From an uncultured Eubacterium sp. (GTDB taxonomy: Bacteria > Bacillota > Clostridia > Lachnospirales > Lachnospiraceae), in contig URKY01000054.1 of the NCBI GenBank assembly GCA_900548465.1, positions 1 to 13,990 of the forward strand: DNA of 13,990 nucleotides, read 5' to 3'. Under the pieces are notes generated by a model. The model was not told where the DNA came from, ran no database searches, and saw nothing but the letters and a program-made list of their open reading frames with translations. Positions 6,552 through 13,990 of the stretch are shown here, piece after piece; the first letter of the stretch is position 1, and each line of letters starts with the position of its first letter. The position numbers and the translations under genes are program-made.

Positions 6552-6734
6552 AATTTTGAAAAAAATGTAATGCACAGTGACGGAACAGATAAAGCCATTG
6601 ATGGAAATAAAGGTTCAAGATGGTCATCAAACTTTAATGATGATGCATGGATGTATATTGATCTTGAAAAAGAAACATCTCTTGATAAAATATTAATCAC
6701 ATGGGAAAACCAGTCCGGTTCTTACATTATATAA
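6552..6734 (+). pseudogene. Remnant of an F5/8 type C (discoidin/CBM32) domain
   Basis: A frame open from 6552 (after a TAG at 6549-6551) to a TAA at 6732-6734 reads, from the ATG at 6570, MHSDGTDKAIDGNKGSRWSS, then NFNDDAWMYIDLEKETSLDKILITWENQSGSYII. The patterns AIDGN..SRWSS, WMYIDL and ITWE are the core of the first half of a discoidin domain, a beta-sandwich that binds sugars on secreted glycosidases or surface proteins. No ribosome binding site precedes the ATG, the domain stops halfway, and no signal peptide or enzyme is nearby. It is therefore best read as the leftover of a larger secreted protein gene lost between the tRNA and leuC. A short expressed peptide cannot be excluded. No other gene is visible in 6442-6834. 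Confidence 0.75.
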
Positions 6735-6743
6735 GATACATCA

Positions 6744-6772
6744 TTGACTAGCGGTCTTTTTTAGACTAAAAT
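6744..6772 (+). promoter_or_regulatory. Promoter of leuC
   Basis: TTGACT (6744-6749) and TAAAAT (6767-6772) are spaced 17 bp. The spacer holds GTCT-TTTTTT-AGAC, a small inverted repeat that may be an operator. The predicted leader of about 55 nt is too short for a T-box or large riboswitch; it contains only a small AAAATG/CATTTT hairpin (6795-6811). Confidence 0.6.
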
Positions 6773-6834
6773 ATTAAAGATTGTATATAGATGAAAAATG
6801 TTATGCATTTTAATATAAATAGGAGGATTTTGCA

Positions 6835-8100
6835 ATGGGAATGACTATGACTCAAAAAATTCTGGCAAAACATGCCGGGTTAGACAGCGTTGTGGCAGGA
6901 CAGTTAATAGAAGCTAATCTTGACTTAGTTTTAGGTAATGACGTTACTGCACCGGTTGCTATCAAAGAAATGAAGAAAATGGATGTTGACTGTGTATTTT
7001 GTAAGGACAAAATAGCTTTGGTTCCGGATCATTTTACACCTAATAAGGACATTAAGTCAGCAGAACTATATAAATGTGTAAAGGATTTTGCTGAGGAAAA
7101 CGACATTACAAATTATTTCGAGACAGGAAGAGTTGGTATTGAACATGCACTTCTTCCGGAAAAAGGTCTTGTTGTATCAGGAGATGTAGTTATTGGAGCA
7201 GATTCACATACATGTACATATGGCGCACTTGGTGCTTTTTCAACAGGTGTTGGAAGTACTGACATGGCAGCCGGCATGGCTACAGGTAAGGCTTGGTTTA
7301 AAGTACCTTCAGCAATAAAATTTAATTTAGTTGGAAAGCCTGCAAAGTGGGTAAGCGGAAAAGACGTTATTCTCCATATTATTGGAATGATAGGAGTTGA
7401 CGGAGCATTGTACCGTTCAATGGAATTCATGGGAGAAGGAGTTTCTTACCTTTCAATGGATGACAGATTCGCAATGACAAACATGGCAATTGAAGCAGGC
7501 GGAAAGAATGGTATTTTCATTGTAGACGATAAGACAAAAGAATATATGAAAGAACATTCAACAAAAGAATTTACAGTATATGAGCCTGATGAGGATGCTG
7601 TATATGATGAGGAATATACTATAGATTTAAGTGAATTAAAGCCAACAGTTGCATTCCCTCATTTGCCGGAAAACACAAGAACAATTGACAATGTGGGAGA
7701 TGTGAAAATTGATCAGGTTGTTATTGGTTCATGTACAAACGGAAGAATTGAAGATATGAGAATTGCTGCTAAGATTCTTGATGGAAGAAAAGTGAAAAAG
7801 GGAGTAAGATGTATAATATTTCCTGCAACTCAGAAAGTTTATCTGCAGTGTATAGAAGAAGGTCTGGCAAGTATTTTTGTAAAAGCCGGATGTGCAGTAA
7901 GCACACCAACATGTGGACCTTGTCTTGGTGGACATATGGGTATCCTTGCAAAGGGAGAAAGAGCAATTGCCACAACTAACAGAAACTTTGTAGGCCGTAT
8001 GGGAGACCCTGAATCAGAGGTATATCTTGCAAGTCCTGCTGTTGCAGCTACAAGTGCAGTTACCGGAAAAATATCAGGCCCTGAAGAGTTAGGATTATAG
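6835..8100 (+). CDS. leuC: 3-isopropylmalate dehydratase, large subunit
   Basis: LeuC with LeuD isomerises 2-isopropylmalate to 3-isopropylmalate in leucine synthesis, using a [4Fe-4S] cluster in the cytoplasm. The 421-residue protein is of the short archaeal/clostridial type rather than the roughly 465-residue proteobacterial type. Cluster ligands are Cys300 (GSCTNGR), Cys360 and Cys363 ([13 protein letters not shown]). The N-terminus ([11 protein letters not shown]) and [23 protein letters not shown] are also diagnostic. AGGAGG lies eight bases before the chosen ATG; ATGs at residues 3 and 5 are weaker choices. The related homoaconitase and dimethylmalate dehydratase families are alternatives, but the adjacent leuD and thrC make an amino acid biosynthesis role likely. 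The stop codon overlaps the leuD ribosome binding site. Confidence 0.95.
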   Translation: MGMTMTQKILAKHAGLDSVVAGQLIEANLDLVLGNDVTAPVAIKEMKKMDVDCVFCKDKIALVPDHFTPNKDIKSAELYKCVKDFAEENDITNYFETGRVGIEHALLPEKGLVVSGDVVIGADSHTCTYGALGAFSTGVGSTDMAAGMATGKAWFKVPSAIKFNLVGKPAKWVSGKDVILHIIGMIGVDGALYRSMEFMGEGVSYLSMDDRFAMTNMAIEAGGKNGIFIVDDKTKEYMKEHSTKEFTVYEPDEDAVYDEEYTIDLSELKPTVAFPHLPENTRTIDNVGDVKIDQVVIGSCTNGRIEDMRIAAKILDGRKVKKGVRCIIFPATQKVYLQCIEEGLASIFVKAGCAVSTPTCGPCLGGHMGILAKGERAIATTNRNFVGRMGDPESEVYLASPAVAATSAVTGKISGPEELGL

Positions 8101-8110
8101 GAGGTAAGAT

Positions 8111-8596
8111 ATGAAGGCAAGTGGTAGAGTTTTTAAATTTGGAAGTAATGTAGACACAGATGTTATTATTCCTGCAAGATATCTTAATGTGCCTGATCCT
8201 GCAGAACTGGCAAAACATTGTATGGAAGATATTGATAAGGAATTTGTAAATAAAGTTTCAAAGGGCGATATAATTGTTGCCGACAAAAACTTCGGATGTG
8301 GATCATCAAGAGAGCATGCGCCAATAGCAATTAAGGCTGCAGGAGTAAGCTGTGTAATCGCTGAGACTTTTGCAAGAATTTTCTATAGAAATGCAATAAA
8401 CATAGGACTTCCTATTATTGAATGCCCTGAAGCTGCAAAAGGAATTTCAGAAGGAGACCAGGTAGAGGTTGATTTTGACAGCGGAAAAATTTACAATAAA
8501 ACAAAGGGTGAAGAATATCAGGGACAGGCATTCCCTGAATTTATGCAGAAAATTATCAGCAGTGGCGGATTAATTAATTACATAAACAACAAATAA
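8111..8596 (+). CDS. leuD: 3-isopropylmalate dehydratase, small subunit
   Basis: LeuD is the swivelling small subunit that completes the active site of LeuC. At 161 residues it is the short type that goes with the 421-residue Leu[16 protein letters not shown] near the N-terminus carries the substrate-specificity loop (YLNV in the position of the YLRx/YLNT motif), and [11 protein letters not shown] (residues 61-71) holds the conserved active-site loop. [17 protein letters not shown] is also typical. The AGGAGG overlaps the leuC stop codon (8098-8104), six bases before the ATG, so translation of the two subunits is probably coupled, which suits a 1:1 complex. A 49-bp gap without terminator separates it from thrC. 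Confidence 0.96.
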   Translation: MKASGRVFKFGSNVDTDVIIPARYLNVPDPAELAKHCMEDIDKEFVNKVSKGDIIVADKNFGCGSSREHAPIAIKAAGVSCVIAETFARIFYRNAINIGLPIIECPEAAKGISEGDQVEVDFDSGKIYNKTKGEEYQGQAFPEFMQKIISSGGLINYINNK

Positions 8597-8645
8597 AACA
8601 TATATTCAGTAATGAAAAATTATTAAAATTAGGATAGGAGAAAAA

Positions 8646-10139
8646 ATGAAAGAAATACTTTACAAGAGTACAAGAAGCAAAGATGGATATTTGAAAGCTT
8701 CAGAAGCAATTTTAAAAGGTTTGGCAGATGATGGTGGGCTTTTTGTTCCAACAGAAATCCCAAAGCTTGATGTTTCAATTGAAGAACTTTCAAAAATGAC
8801 TTATCAGCAGGTAGCATATGAGGTAATGAAGTTATACTTTACCGATTTTACGGAAGAAGAGTTAAAGAACTGCATTAACAAGGCATATGACTCAAAGTTT
8901 GATACAGAAGAAATTGCACCTTTGGCTGAAGTTGATGGAGCATACTACCTGGAATTATTCCATGGAAAGACAATTGCCTTTAAAGATATGGCGTTATCAA
9001 TTTTGCCACATCTTCTTACAACTTCCGCAAAGAAGAATAATGTAAAGAATGAAATCGTAATTCTTACAGCTACATCAGGTGATACAGGAAAAGCTGCCAT
9101 GGCAGGTTTTGCAGATGTACCGGGAACGAGAATTATTGTATTCTATCCTAATGGTGGTGTAAGCCCAATTCAGGAAAAGCAGATGGTTACCCAGAAAGGT
9201 AACAATACATATGTTGTAGCTATTAAAGGAAACTTTGATCAGGCACAAAGTGGTGTAAAAGCTATTTTTGGTGATAAGGAACTTGCAAAAGAAATGGATG
9301 AAAAAGGATTCCAGTTCTCATCAGCAAACTCAATTAATATTGGACGTCTTGTACCTCAGGTTGCATATTACGTTTATGCTTATGCTAAATTATACGCAGA
9401 AGGAAAGATTGCAAAGGATCAGCTTATTAATGTAGATGTTCCAACAGGAAACTTTGGAAATATTTTAGCTGCATACTATGCTAAGAATATGGGACTTCCA
9501 ATTGCAAAATTAATTTGTGCTTCAAATGAAAACAAAGTATTATTCGATTTCTTTAAGACAGGTGAATATGATAAGAACAGAGAATTCATTCTTACAACAT
9601 CACCTTCTATGGATATTTTAATTTCAAGCAATTTAGAGAGATTAATATACAAAATTGCGGGAAATGATGCTTCAAAGAACACAGAATTAATGAATGGTCT
9701 TAAGAATGAAGGAAAATATGAAATTACTGATGCCATGAAGGCAGAACTTACTGATTTCTATGGAAATTATGCAACAGAAGAAGAAACTGCAAAGATAATT
9801 AAGGACACATACGAAAAGACAGGTTATGTAATGGATACTCATACAGCTGTAGCAGCCTGTGTATATAAGAAATACATTAATGAAACCGGTGATGATAAAG
9901 TAACAGTAATAGCTTCAACAGCCAGCCCATTCAAATTTACAAGAAGTGTTATGGATGCAATTAATCCAAAGTATGATGCATTAAGCGATTTTGAATTAGT
10001 AGATGAATTGTCAAAGATTGCTAATGTAAAAGTACCTAATGCAATTGAAGAAATAAGAAATGCTGAAGTTCGTCATAATAATTTAGTTGAAGTTGATGGA
10101 ATGAAGGACATTGTAAAGAAATTTCTTGATATTAAATAA
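8646..10139 (+). CDS. thrC: Threonine synthase
   Basis: ThrC converts O-phosphohomoserine to threonine with pyridoxal phosphate, in the cytoplasm; threonine also feeds isoleucine synthesis. The 497-residue length is that of the longer (fungal/E. coli-like) class. The N-terminal YKSTRSKDGYLKASEAILKGLADDGGLFVP is characteristic. Lys113 in FHGKTIAFKDMAL is the expected cofactor lysine, and TATSGDTGKAAMAGF (about 141-155) binds the phosphate of the cofactor. NSINIGRLVPQVAYYVYAY and VPTGNFGNILAAYYAKNMGLP are also typical. AGGAG lies five bases before the ATG. It probably shares the leuCD transcript, because no promoter or terminator is evident in the 49-bp gap, and a strong hairpin follows it. Confidence 0.97.
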   Translation: MKEILYKSTRSKDGYLKASEAILKGLADDGGLFVPTEIPKLDVSIEELSKMTYQQVAYEVMKLYFTDFTEEELKNCINKAYDSKFDTEEIAPLAEVDGAYYLELFHGKTIAFKDMALSILPHLLTTSAKKNNVKNEIVILTATSGDTGKAAMAGFADVPGTRIIVFYPNGGVSPIQEKQMVTQKGNNTYVVAIKGNFDQAQSGVKAIFGDKELAKEMDEKGFQFSSANSINIGRLVPQVAYYVYAYAKLYAEGKIAKDQLINVDVPTGNFGNILAAYYAKNMGLPIAKLICASNENKVLFDFFKTGEYDKNREFILTTSPSMDILISSNLERLIYKIAGNDASKNTELMNGLKNEGKYEITDAMKAELTDFYGNYATEEETAKIIKDTYEKTGYVMDTHTAVAACVYKKYINETGDDKVTVIASTASPFKFTRSVMDAINPKYDALSDFELVDELSKIANVKVPNAIEEIRNAEVRHNNLVEVDGMKDIVKKFLDIK

Positions 10140-10168
10140 AACACTATAATAAAAAATATTTTAACAAT

Positions 10169-10209
10169 AAAGCCGTGGTAAGTTTATCTTTTAAATTTAT
10201 CACGGCTTT
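10169..10209 (+). terminator. Hairpin ending the leuCD-thrC unit
   Basis: An 18-bp stem (10169-10186 with 10192-10209), with two G-U wobbles in the + strand RNA and the loop TCTTT, begins with AAAGCCGTG and ends in CACGGCTTT. It stands 29 nt after thrC. The T-run after the stem is short (TTTGTTATGG), so termination depends mainly on the stem. Confidence 0.75.
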
Positions 10210-10233
10210 GTTATGGCTTATTAGAGAAAAATT

Positions 10234-10242
10234 TGGTATAAT
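10234..10242 (+). promoter_or_regulatory. Extended -10 promoter for the yfbR-topB-glmS unit
   Basis: TGGTATAAT has a perfect -10 box (10237-10242) with the TGn extension. No good -35 box is found 16-18 bp upstream, which extended -10 promoters can do without. Transcription would start near 10249, about 32 nt before the ATG at 10281. Confidence 0.6.
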
Positions 10243-10280
10243 ACAATAGTTGTGGTCACGGGCAGTAAAGGAGAATATAA

Positions 10281-10856
10281 ATGAACAATTTTTTCGGAAT
10301 GCTGGCAAGAATGAAATATATTAACCGCTGGGGACTTATGCGAAATACAAAGACTGAAAATATTGCCGAACATAGTCTTGAAGTAGCAATAATAGCCCAT
10401 GCATTGGCAGTTATAGGAAACACATATTTTGAAAAAAAAATAGATGCAGAGCATATAGCTATGCTTGGAGTTATGCATGATACAACGGAAATTATAACAG
10501 GTGATCTGCCGACACCTATTAAATATTATGCACCTGAAATAAGAGATGCCTACAAAAAAGTAGAAAATGTGGCAGCAAATCAGTTATTGTCAGAGCTTCC
10601 GGAAGAAATGAGAAGTTCATATAAAAATATCTTAATAGAAGAAAACAATACAGATTGGAAATATGTAAAGGCAGCTGATAAAATGTCTGCATATATTAAA
10701 TGCATAGAGGAAAGAAAAACCGGAAATAAAGATTTTATAAAAGCAGAGGAAACAATAAAAAAATCATTGGATGATATGAAGATGGAAGAAGTTGATAAAT
10801 TTATTGATGTGTTTCTCCCTTCTTATGCAATGACACTTGACGAAATTAACAAATAA
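10281..10856 (+). CDS. HD-domain 5'-deoxynucleotidase (YfbR-like)
   Basis: A 191-residue soluble HD phosphohydrolase matching E. coli YfbR, which removes phosphate from deoxynucleoside 5'-monophosphates. Metal ligands are His31 (AEHSLEVA), His66-Asp67 (VMHDTTEIITGDLPTP) and Asp133 (KAADKMSAYIKC), which correspond to H33, H68-D69 and D137 of YfbR; Arg16-Trp17 (NRWGLMRNT) correspond to its R18-W19, where the Trp helps to select deoxy sugars. AAAGGAG lies seven bases before the ATG. It is followed after 17 bp by topB, with its own GGAG site, so it is likely the first gene of a three-gene transcript. The assignment to YfbR rather than another HD nucleotidase rests on length and these motifs; the in vivo substrate is inferred. 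Confidence 0.9.
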   Translation: MNNFFGMLARMKYINRWGLMRNTKTENIAEHSLEVAIIAHALAVIGNTYFEKKIDAEHIAMLGVMHDTTEIITGDLPTPIKYYAPEIRDAYKKVENVAANQLLSELPEEMRSSYKNILIEENNTDWKYVKAADKMSAYIKCIEERKTGNKDFIKAEETIKKSLDDMKMEEVDKFIDVFLPSYAMTLDEINK

Positions 10857-10873
10857 TTATAACGGAGAATTGA

Positions 10874-12985
10874 ATGAAAAAAGCAGTATTCATAGCGGAA
10901 AAACCTAGTGTCGCCGCTGAGTTTGCTAAAGCCTTAAAACTAAATACAACACGAAAAGATGGATATATGGAAAGTGATAATGCAATTGTTACGTGGTGCG
11001 TGGGTCATTTGGTTACAATGAGTTATCCTGAAGTATATGATGAAAAATATCGAAAATGGAATTTAATAGATTTGCCTTTTATTCCAACAGAGTGGAAATA
11101 TGAAGTTATACCTTCGGTAAAAAAACAGTTTAAAATTGTAAAAGATATTCTTAACAGAGAAGATGTGGAAACCATCTATGTATGTACTGACTCGGGACGT
11201 GAAGGAGAGTACATTTACAGATTGGTAGCACAGGAAGCAGGGGTAAAAGATAAGCAGGAAAAGCGTGTCTGGATTGATTCACAGACAGAAGAAGAAATCC
11301 TTAGAGGAATAAGAGAAGCTAAAGATTTATCAGAATATGATAATTTGTCTGATGCCGCATATTTAAGGGCAAAAGAAGATTATTTGATGGGTATTAATTT
11401 TTCAAGACTGTTGACTTTGAAATATGGAAATTCAATACAGAATTATTTAAAAGATGGGTGGAAATCCATTAATGTTGGAAGAGTTATGACCTGTGTACTT
11501 GGTATGATATGCAATAGGGAACGTGAAATCAGGGACTTTAAAAAGACTCCATTTTACAGAGTTATTACGAGAGTCAGCATAGCGGGAAGAAATATTGATA
11601 CTGAGTGGAAAGCAGTAAAAGGTTCTAAATTTTTTGAATCGCCATTACTTTATAAAGAGAATGGATTTAAAGAAAAGACAACGGCTCAGGCTTTAATAGA
11701 AGCACTGGAAAAGTATGGACCTGCCCAAATAGAGGGTACTGTCGTAAATGGAAATTATCCATTAGAAATGACAATAAAGTCCATTACAATGAAGGATGAA
11801 AAAAAGCAGGCACCGCTGCTATATAATCTGGCTGAGTTACAAAATGACTGTTCAAAGATGTTTAAAATAAGTCCTGATGAAACCTTAAATGTAGTTCAGC
11901 AGTTATATGAAGCAAAGCTTGTTACTTATCCAAGAACTGATGCCAGAGTTGTATCTACTGCAGTGGCAAAAGAAATACATAAGAATATTTCAGGACTTCA
12001 GGGATATGGTCCATGCAGTATATTTGCTAAAAATATACTGGCTAATGGAATGTATAAAGGCTTAGAAAAAACAAAATACGTTGATGACAAGAAAATCACA
12101 GACCATTATGCCATAATACCAACAGGTCAGGGGCTTGGTGGACTTGGAAAACAAAAGCCGATAAACCAGAAAGTATATATGGTGATTGTAAGAAGATTTT
12201 TAAGTATATTTTATCCACCTGCAATATATAAAAAAGCAACACTTATTGGTGTGATGCCGGCTACCTACTTAGATGAAACCACGACAACTGAACAGTTTTC
12301 ATCTAATTTCAAAATTCTTGTTCAAAAAGGATATTTTGAAATAGCAGGTGTGCCAAAAGAAAAGAAAAAAAGCACTAAGGCTGACAGCAAAGAAAAAGAT
12401 AGTGAAAATTCGGAAAATGAAGATAGTGAAAATGAAGAGCAAAGTCTTGATGAAGAATTCTTCAATTTATTGCATAATAAGAAGAAAGGTGATAAAATCA
12501 CTGTCAATGAATGCAGTATAAAGGAAGGAGAGACAACACCTCCTAAACGATATACGTCAGGTTCCCTTATTCTTGCTATGGAAAATGCAGGTCAGCTTAT
12601 AGAAGATGAAGATTTAAGAGCTCAGATTAAGGGCTCGGGAATAGGAACCAGTGCTACAAGGGCAGAAATAATTAAGAAACTGACTAATATTAAATATATT
12701 GCATTAAATAAAAAAACACAGGTTATTACACCTACACAGCTAGGTGAAATGATATTTGGAGTAGTGCATGGCTCAATTAAGTCACTGCTCAATCCGGAAC
12801 TCACGGCAAGTTGGGAATTAGGTCTTACTCAGGTAGCTGAAGGAAGAATAACTTCCGAGGAGTACATGGAAAAATTAAACACATTTATAATAAGCAGATT
12901 CAGGAATGTTATTAATTTAAATAATACAGGACAAATGACAAGCTATTATAATTACGTATCACAATTTTATAGGAGGAAAAAATAA
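10874..12985 (+). CDS. topB: DNA topoisomerase III
   Basis: A 703-residue type IA topoisomerase that passes single DNA strands to resolve linked replication or recombination intermediates. The TOPRIM domain begins with VFIAEKPSVAAEFAKAL and holds CTDSGREGEYIYRL (Asp106 and Glu110); the second acidic position of the usual DxD is glycine, as in other TopB proteins with a DAGREGE motif. The catalytic Tyr352 lies in KLVTYPRTDARVVST. GSGIGTSATRAEIIKKL marks the later core. Residues about 493-527 are a charged low-complexity insert, rich in Lys then Glu, Ser, Asp and Asn. No C-terminal zinc fingers are seen. TopB genes also travel on conjugative elements, but these neighbours are housekeeping genes. 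Its last codons contain the glmS ribosome binding site, and its TAA overlaps the glmS ATG by one base. Confidence 0.95.
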   Translation: MKKAVFIAEKPSVAAEFAKALKLNTTRKDGYMESDNAIVTWCVGHLVTMSYPEVYDEKYRKWNLIDLPFIPTEWKYEVIPSVKKQFKIVKDILNREDVETIYVCTDSGREGEYIYRLVAQEAGVKDKQEKRVWIDSQTEEEILRGIREAKDLSEYDNLSDAAYLRAKEDYLMGINFSRLLTLKYGNSIQNYLKDGWKSINVGRVMTCVLGMICNREREIRDFKKTPFYRVITRVSIAGRNIDTEWKAVKGSKFFESPLLYKENGFKEKTTAQALIEALEKYGPAQIEGTVVNGNYPLEMTIKSITMKDEKKQAPLLYNLAELQNDCSKMFKISPDETLNVVQQLYEAKLVTYPRTDARVVSTAVAKEIHKNISGLQGYGPCSIFAKNILANGMYKGLEKTKYVDDKKITDHYAIIPTGQGLGGLGKQKPINQKVYMVIVRRFLSIFYPPAIYKKATLIGVMPATYLDETTTTEQFSSNFKILVQKGYFEIAGVPKEKKKSTKADSKEKDSENSENEDSENEEQSLDEEFFNLLHNKKKGDKITVNECSIKEGETTPPKRYTSGSLILAMENAGQLIEDEDLRAQIKGSGIGTSATRAEIIKKLTNIKYIALNKKTQVITPTQLGEMIFGVVHGSIKSLLNPELTASWELGLTQVAEGRITSEEYMEKLNTFIISRFRNVINLNNTGQMTSYYNYVSQFYRRKK

Positions 12986-13990
12986 TGTGTGGAATCGTTG
13001 GTTATGTAGGAGAAAGAGATTGTACTGACGTACTTCTTGACTCTTTATCAAAACTGGAATACAGAGGTTATGATTCAGCGGGAATCGCAGTTTTTGAAAA
13101 TGGAAATATATCCGTAGAAAAGTCAAAGGGTGAACTTAAGAACCTAAGAGAAAAGATTGCAAACGAACATAAGCCTGATGGTCATTGTGGAATAGGGCAT
13201 ACAAGATGGGCAACTCATGGTGAACCATCAGATATTAATTCTCATCCACATGGAAGTAAGAGAGTTTCAATTGTTCACAACGGAATTATCGAAAACTATA
13301 AAGACATTAAGAAATTCCTTACAGGCAAAGGATATACTTTCATTAGTGAGACAGATACAGAAACTGTAGCAAAATTACTTGATTATTATTATGATGGTGA
13401 CCCTATTGATGCCATTATCAAGACATTAAATGATATAAGAGGAGCTTATGCATTAGGAATTTTATTTAAAGATTTTCCTGATAGAATATTTGCAGTAAGA
13501 AAAGACAGCCCTCTTATTATTGGTGTCGGAGATGAAGAAAACTTTATTGCTTCAGATGTACCTGCAATTCTTAAGTATACAAGAAGATATTATCTGCTTG
13601 AACAAAATGAGATTGCAACCATAAGAGCGGACAGAGTTGAATTCTGTAATATGCACAAACAGGAAATTACAAAAGAAGTTCAGGTATCAAATCTGGATAT
13701 GAATGCAGCTGAAAAAGGTGGATATGAACATTTCATGCTTAAGGAAATCCATGAACAGCCAACAGCTGTAAAGACAACAATAACACCAAGAATAGTTGAC
13801 GGAATGCCAAATCTTTCAGAATGTGGCATGACTGAAGAAGATCTTAAGAATTATAGAAAGATATTCATTGTTGCCTGTGGTACTGCAATGCATGCCGGTA
13901 TGGTAGGAAAATATGTAATTGAAAAATTAGCTAGAACAGAGGTTACAGTTGATATTGCTTCCGAGTTTAGATACAGAGATCCTATTGTAA
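12985..13990 (+). CDS. glmS: Glutamine-fructose-6-phosphate aminotransferase, 5' part (continues beyond window)
   Basis: GlmS makes glucosamine 6-phosphate from fructose 6-phosphate and glutamine, the first step towards UDP-GlcNAc and peptidoglycan. The 335 visible residues of roughly 600 begin MCGIVGYVGERDCTDVLLDS; Cys2 becomes the N-terminal nucleophile of the glutaminase domain. HTRWATHGEPSDINSHPH, HNGIIENYKDIKKFL, SETDTETVAKLL and RGAYALGILF are standard glutaminase motifs. The first sugar isomerase (SIS) domain begins about residue 292 (KIFIVACGTAMHAGMVGKYVIEKLA). The ATG overlaps the topB stop (TAATG), and AGGAGG at 12971-12976 lies inside the end of topB, so the two genes are translationally coupled. 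There is no room between topB and glmS for the glmS ribozyme found upstream of this gene in many Firmicutes. Confidence 0.97.
   Translation, partial: MCGIVGYVGERDCTDVLLDSLSKLEYRGYDSAGIAVFENGNISVEKSKGELKNLREKIANEHKPDGHCGIGHTRWATHGEPSDINSHPHGSKRVSIVHNGIIENYKDIKKFLTGKGYTFISETDTETVAKLLDYYYDGDPIDAIIKTLNDIRGAYALGILFKDFPDRIFAVRKDSPLIIGVGDEENFIASDVPAILKYTRRYYLLEQNEIATIRADRVEFCNMHKQEITKEVQVSNLDMNAAEKGGYEHFMLKEIHEQPTAVKTTITPRIVDGMPNLSECGMTEEDLKNYRKIFIVACGTAMHAGMVGKYVIEKLARTEVTVDIASEFRYRDPIV

Noticed and set aside
6835..6900. T-box riboswitch or leucine leader peptide before leuC
   Set aside because: The leader is about 55 nt, with no AGGGTGG-type T-box motif, no run of leucine codons and no terminator/antiterminator pair.
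7113..7430. 105-residue minus-strand frame inside leuC
   Set aside because: It lies wholly inside a well-identified gene and shows no family signature; a shadow of the leuC codons.
11183..11210. Loss of an active-site aspartate in TopB (DSGREGE instead of DxDREGE)
   Set aside because: From memory, the DAGREGE-type variant occurs in many functional TopB proteins, so it is not evidence of inactivation.
12700..12985. glmS ribozyme upstream of glmS
   Set aside because: The region is continuous topB coding sequence right up to the glmS ATG; there is no intergenic space for it.
10874..12985. topB as a sign of a conjugative element
   Set aside because: Its neighbours are yfbR-like and glmS housekeeping genes with tight operon spacing; no relaxase, coupling protein or type IV secretion gene is present.

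Overview
The window is about 14 kb of AT-rich chromosome from a low-GC Gram-positive anaerobe, most likely a gut Lachnospiraceae member (Clostridia). The reasons are AGGAGG-type ribosome binding sites, -35/-10 promoters close to the housekeeping consensus, an ECF-sigma/RsgI-like anti-sigma pair, a secreted lysine-rich Fn3-like protein of a kind common in that family, and clostridial-type LeuC/LeuD. The assignment to family is inference; no marker gene fixes the species. I see no insertion sequence, phage gene, CRISPR array or plasmid function.

Layout. 1-803 is the 3' part of ilvC (ketol-acid reductoisomerase). 804-1348 has no gene but holds a compact element of three back-to-back near-perfect hairpins inside an outer stem, then two candidate promoters. 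1349-2069 is a two-gene unit: a secreted Fn3-like protein and a 74-residue unknown protein. On the opposite strand, 2100-3422 is a MATE transporter whose stop codon lies inside the shared terminator and whose leader carries a consensus promoter, a small ORF and a terminator hairpin (a possible attenuator). 3744-5303 encodes an ECF sigma factor and its RsgI-like membrane anti-sigma factor. 5293-6210 (minus) is a YhcC-type radical SAM protein, overlapping the anti-sigma gene tail to tail. A tRNA-Ser(CGA) gene (minus) follows, then a decayed fragment of an F5/8 type C (discoidin) domain. 6835-10139 is leuC-leuD-thrC, ending in a strong hairpin. 10281-13990 is a YfbR-like HD nucleotidase, topB (topoisomerase III) and the 5' part of glmS, closely packed and probably co-transcribed.

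How the genes fit together. IlvC and LeuCD belong to branched-chain amino acid synthesis and ThrC makes threonine, the precursor of isoleucine, so the flanks of the window share a metabolic theme; leuA and leuB are not here. The sigma/anti-sigma pair is a self-contained envelope-signalling module whose target genes cannot be read from this window. The last three genes serve nucleotide turnover, DNA topology and amino-sugar (cell wall) synthesis.

Most of the window is ordinary. The parts most worth a second look are the triple-hairpin element after ilvC, the possible ribosome-controlled attenuator of the MATE gene, the sigma/RsgI-like pair with no recognisable sensory domain, and the orphan discoidin fragment.
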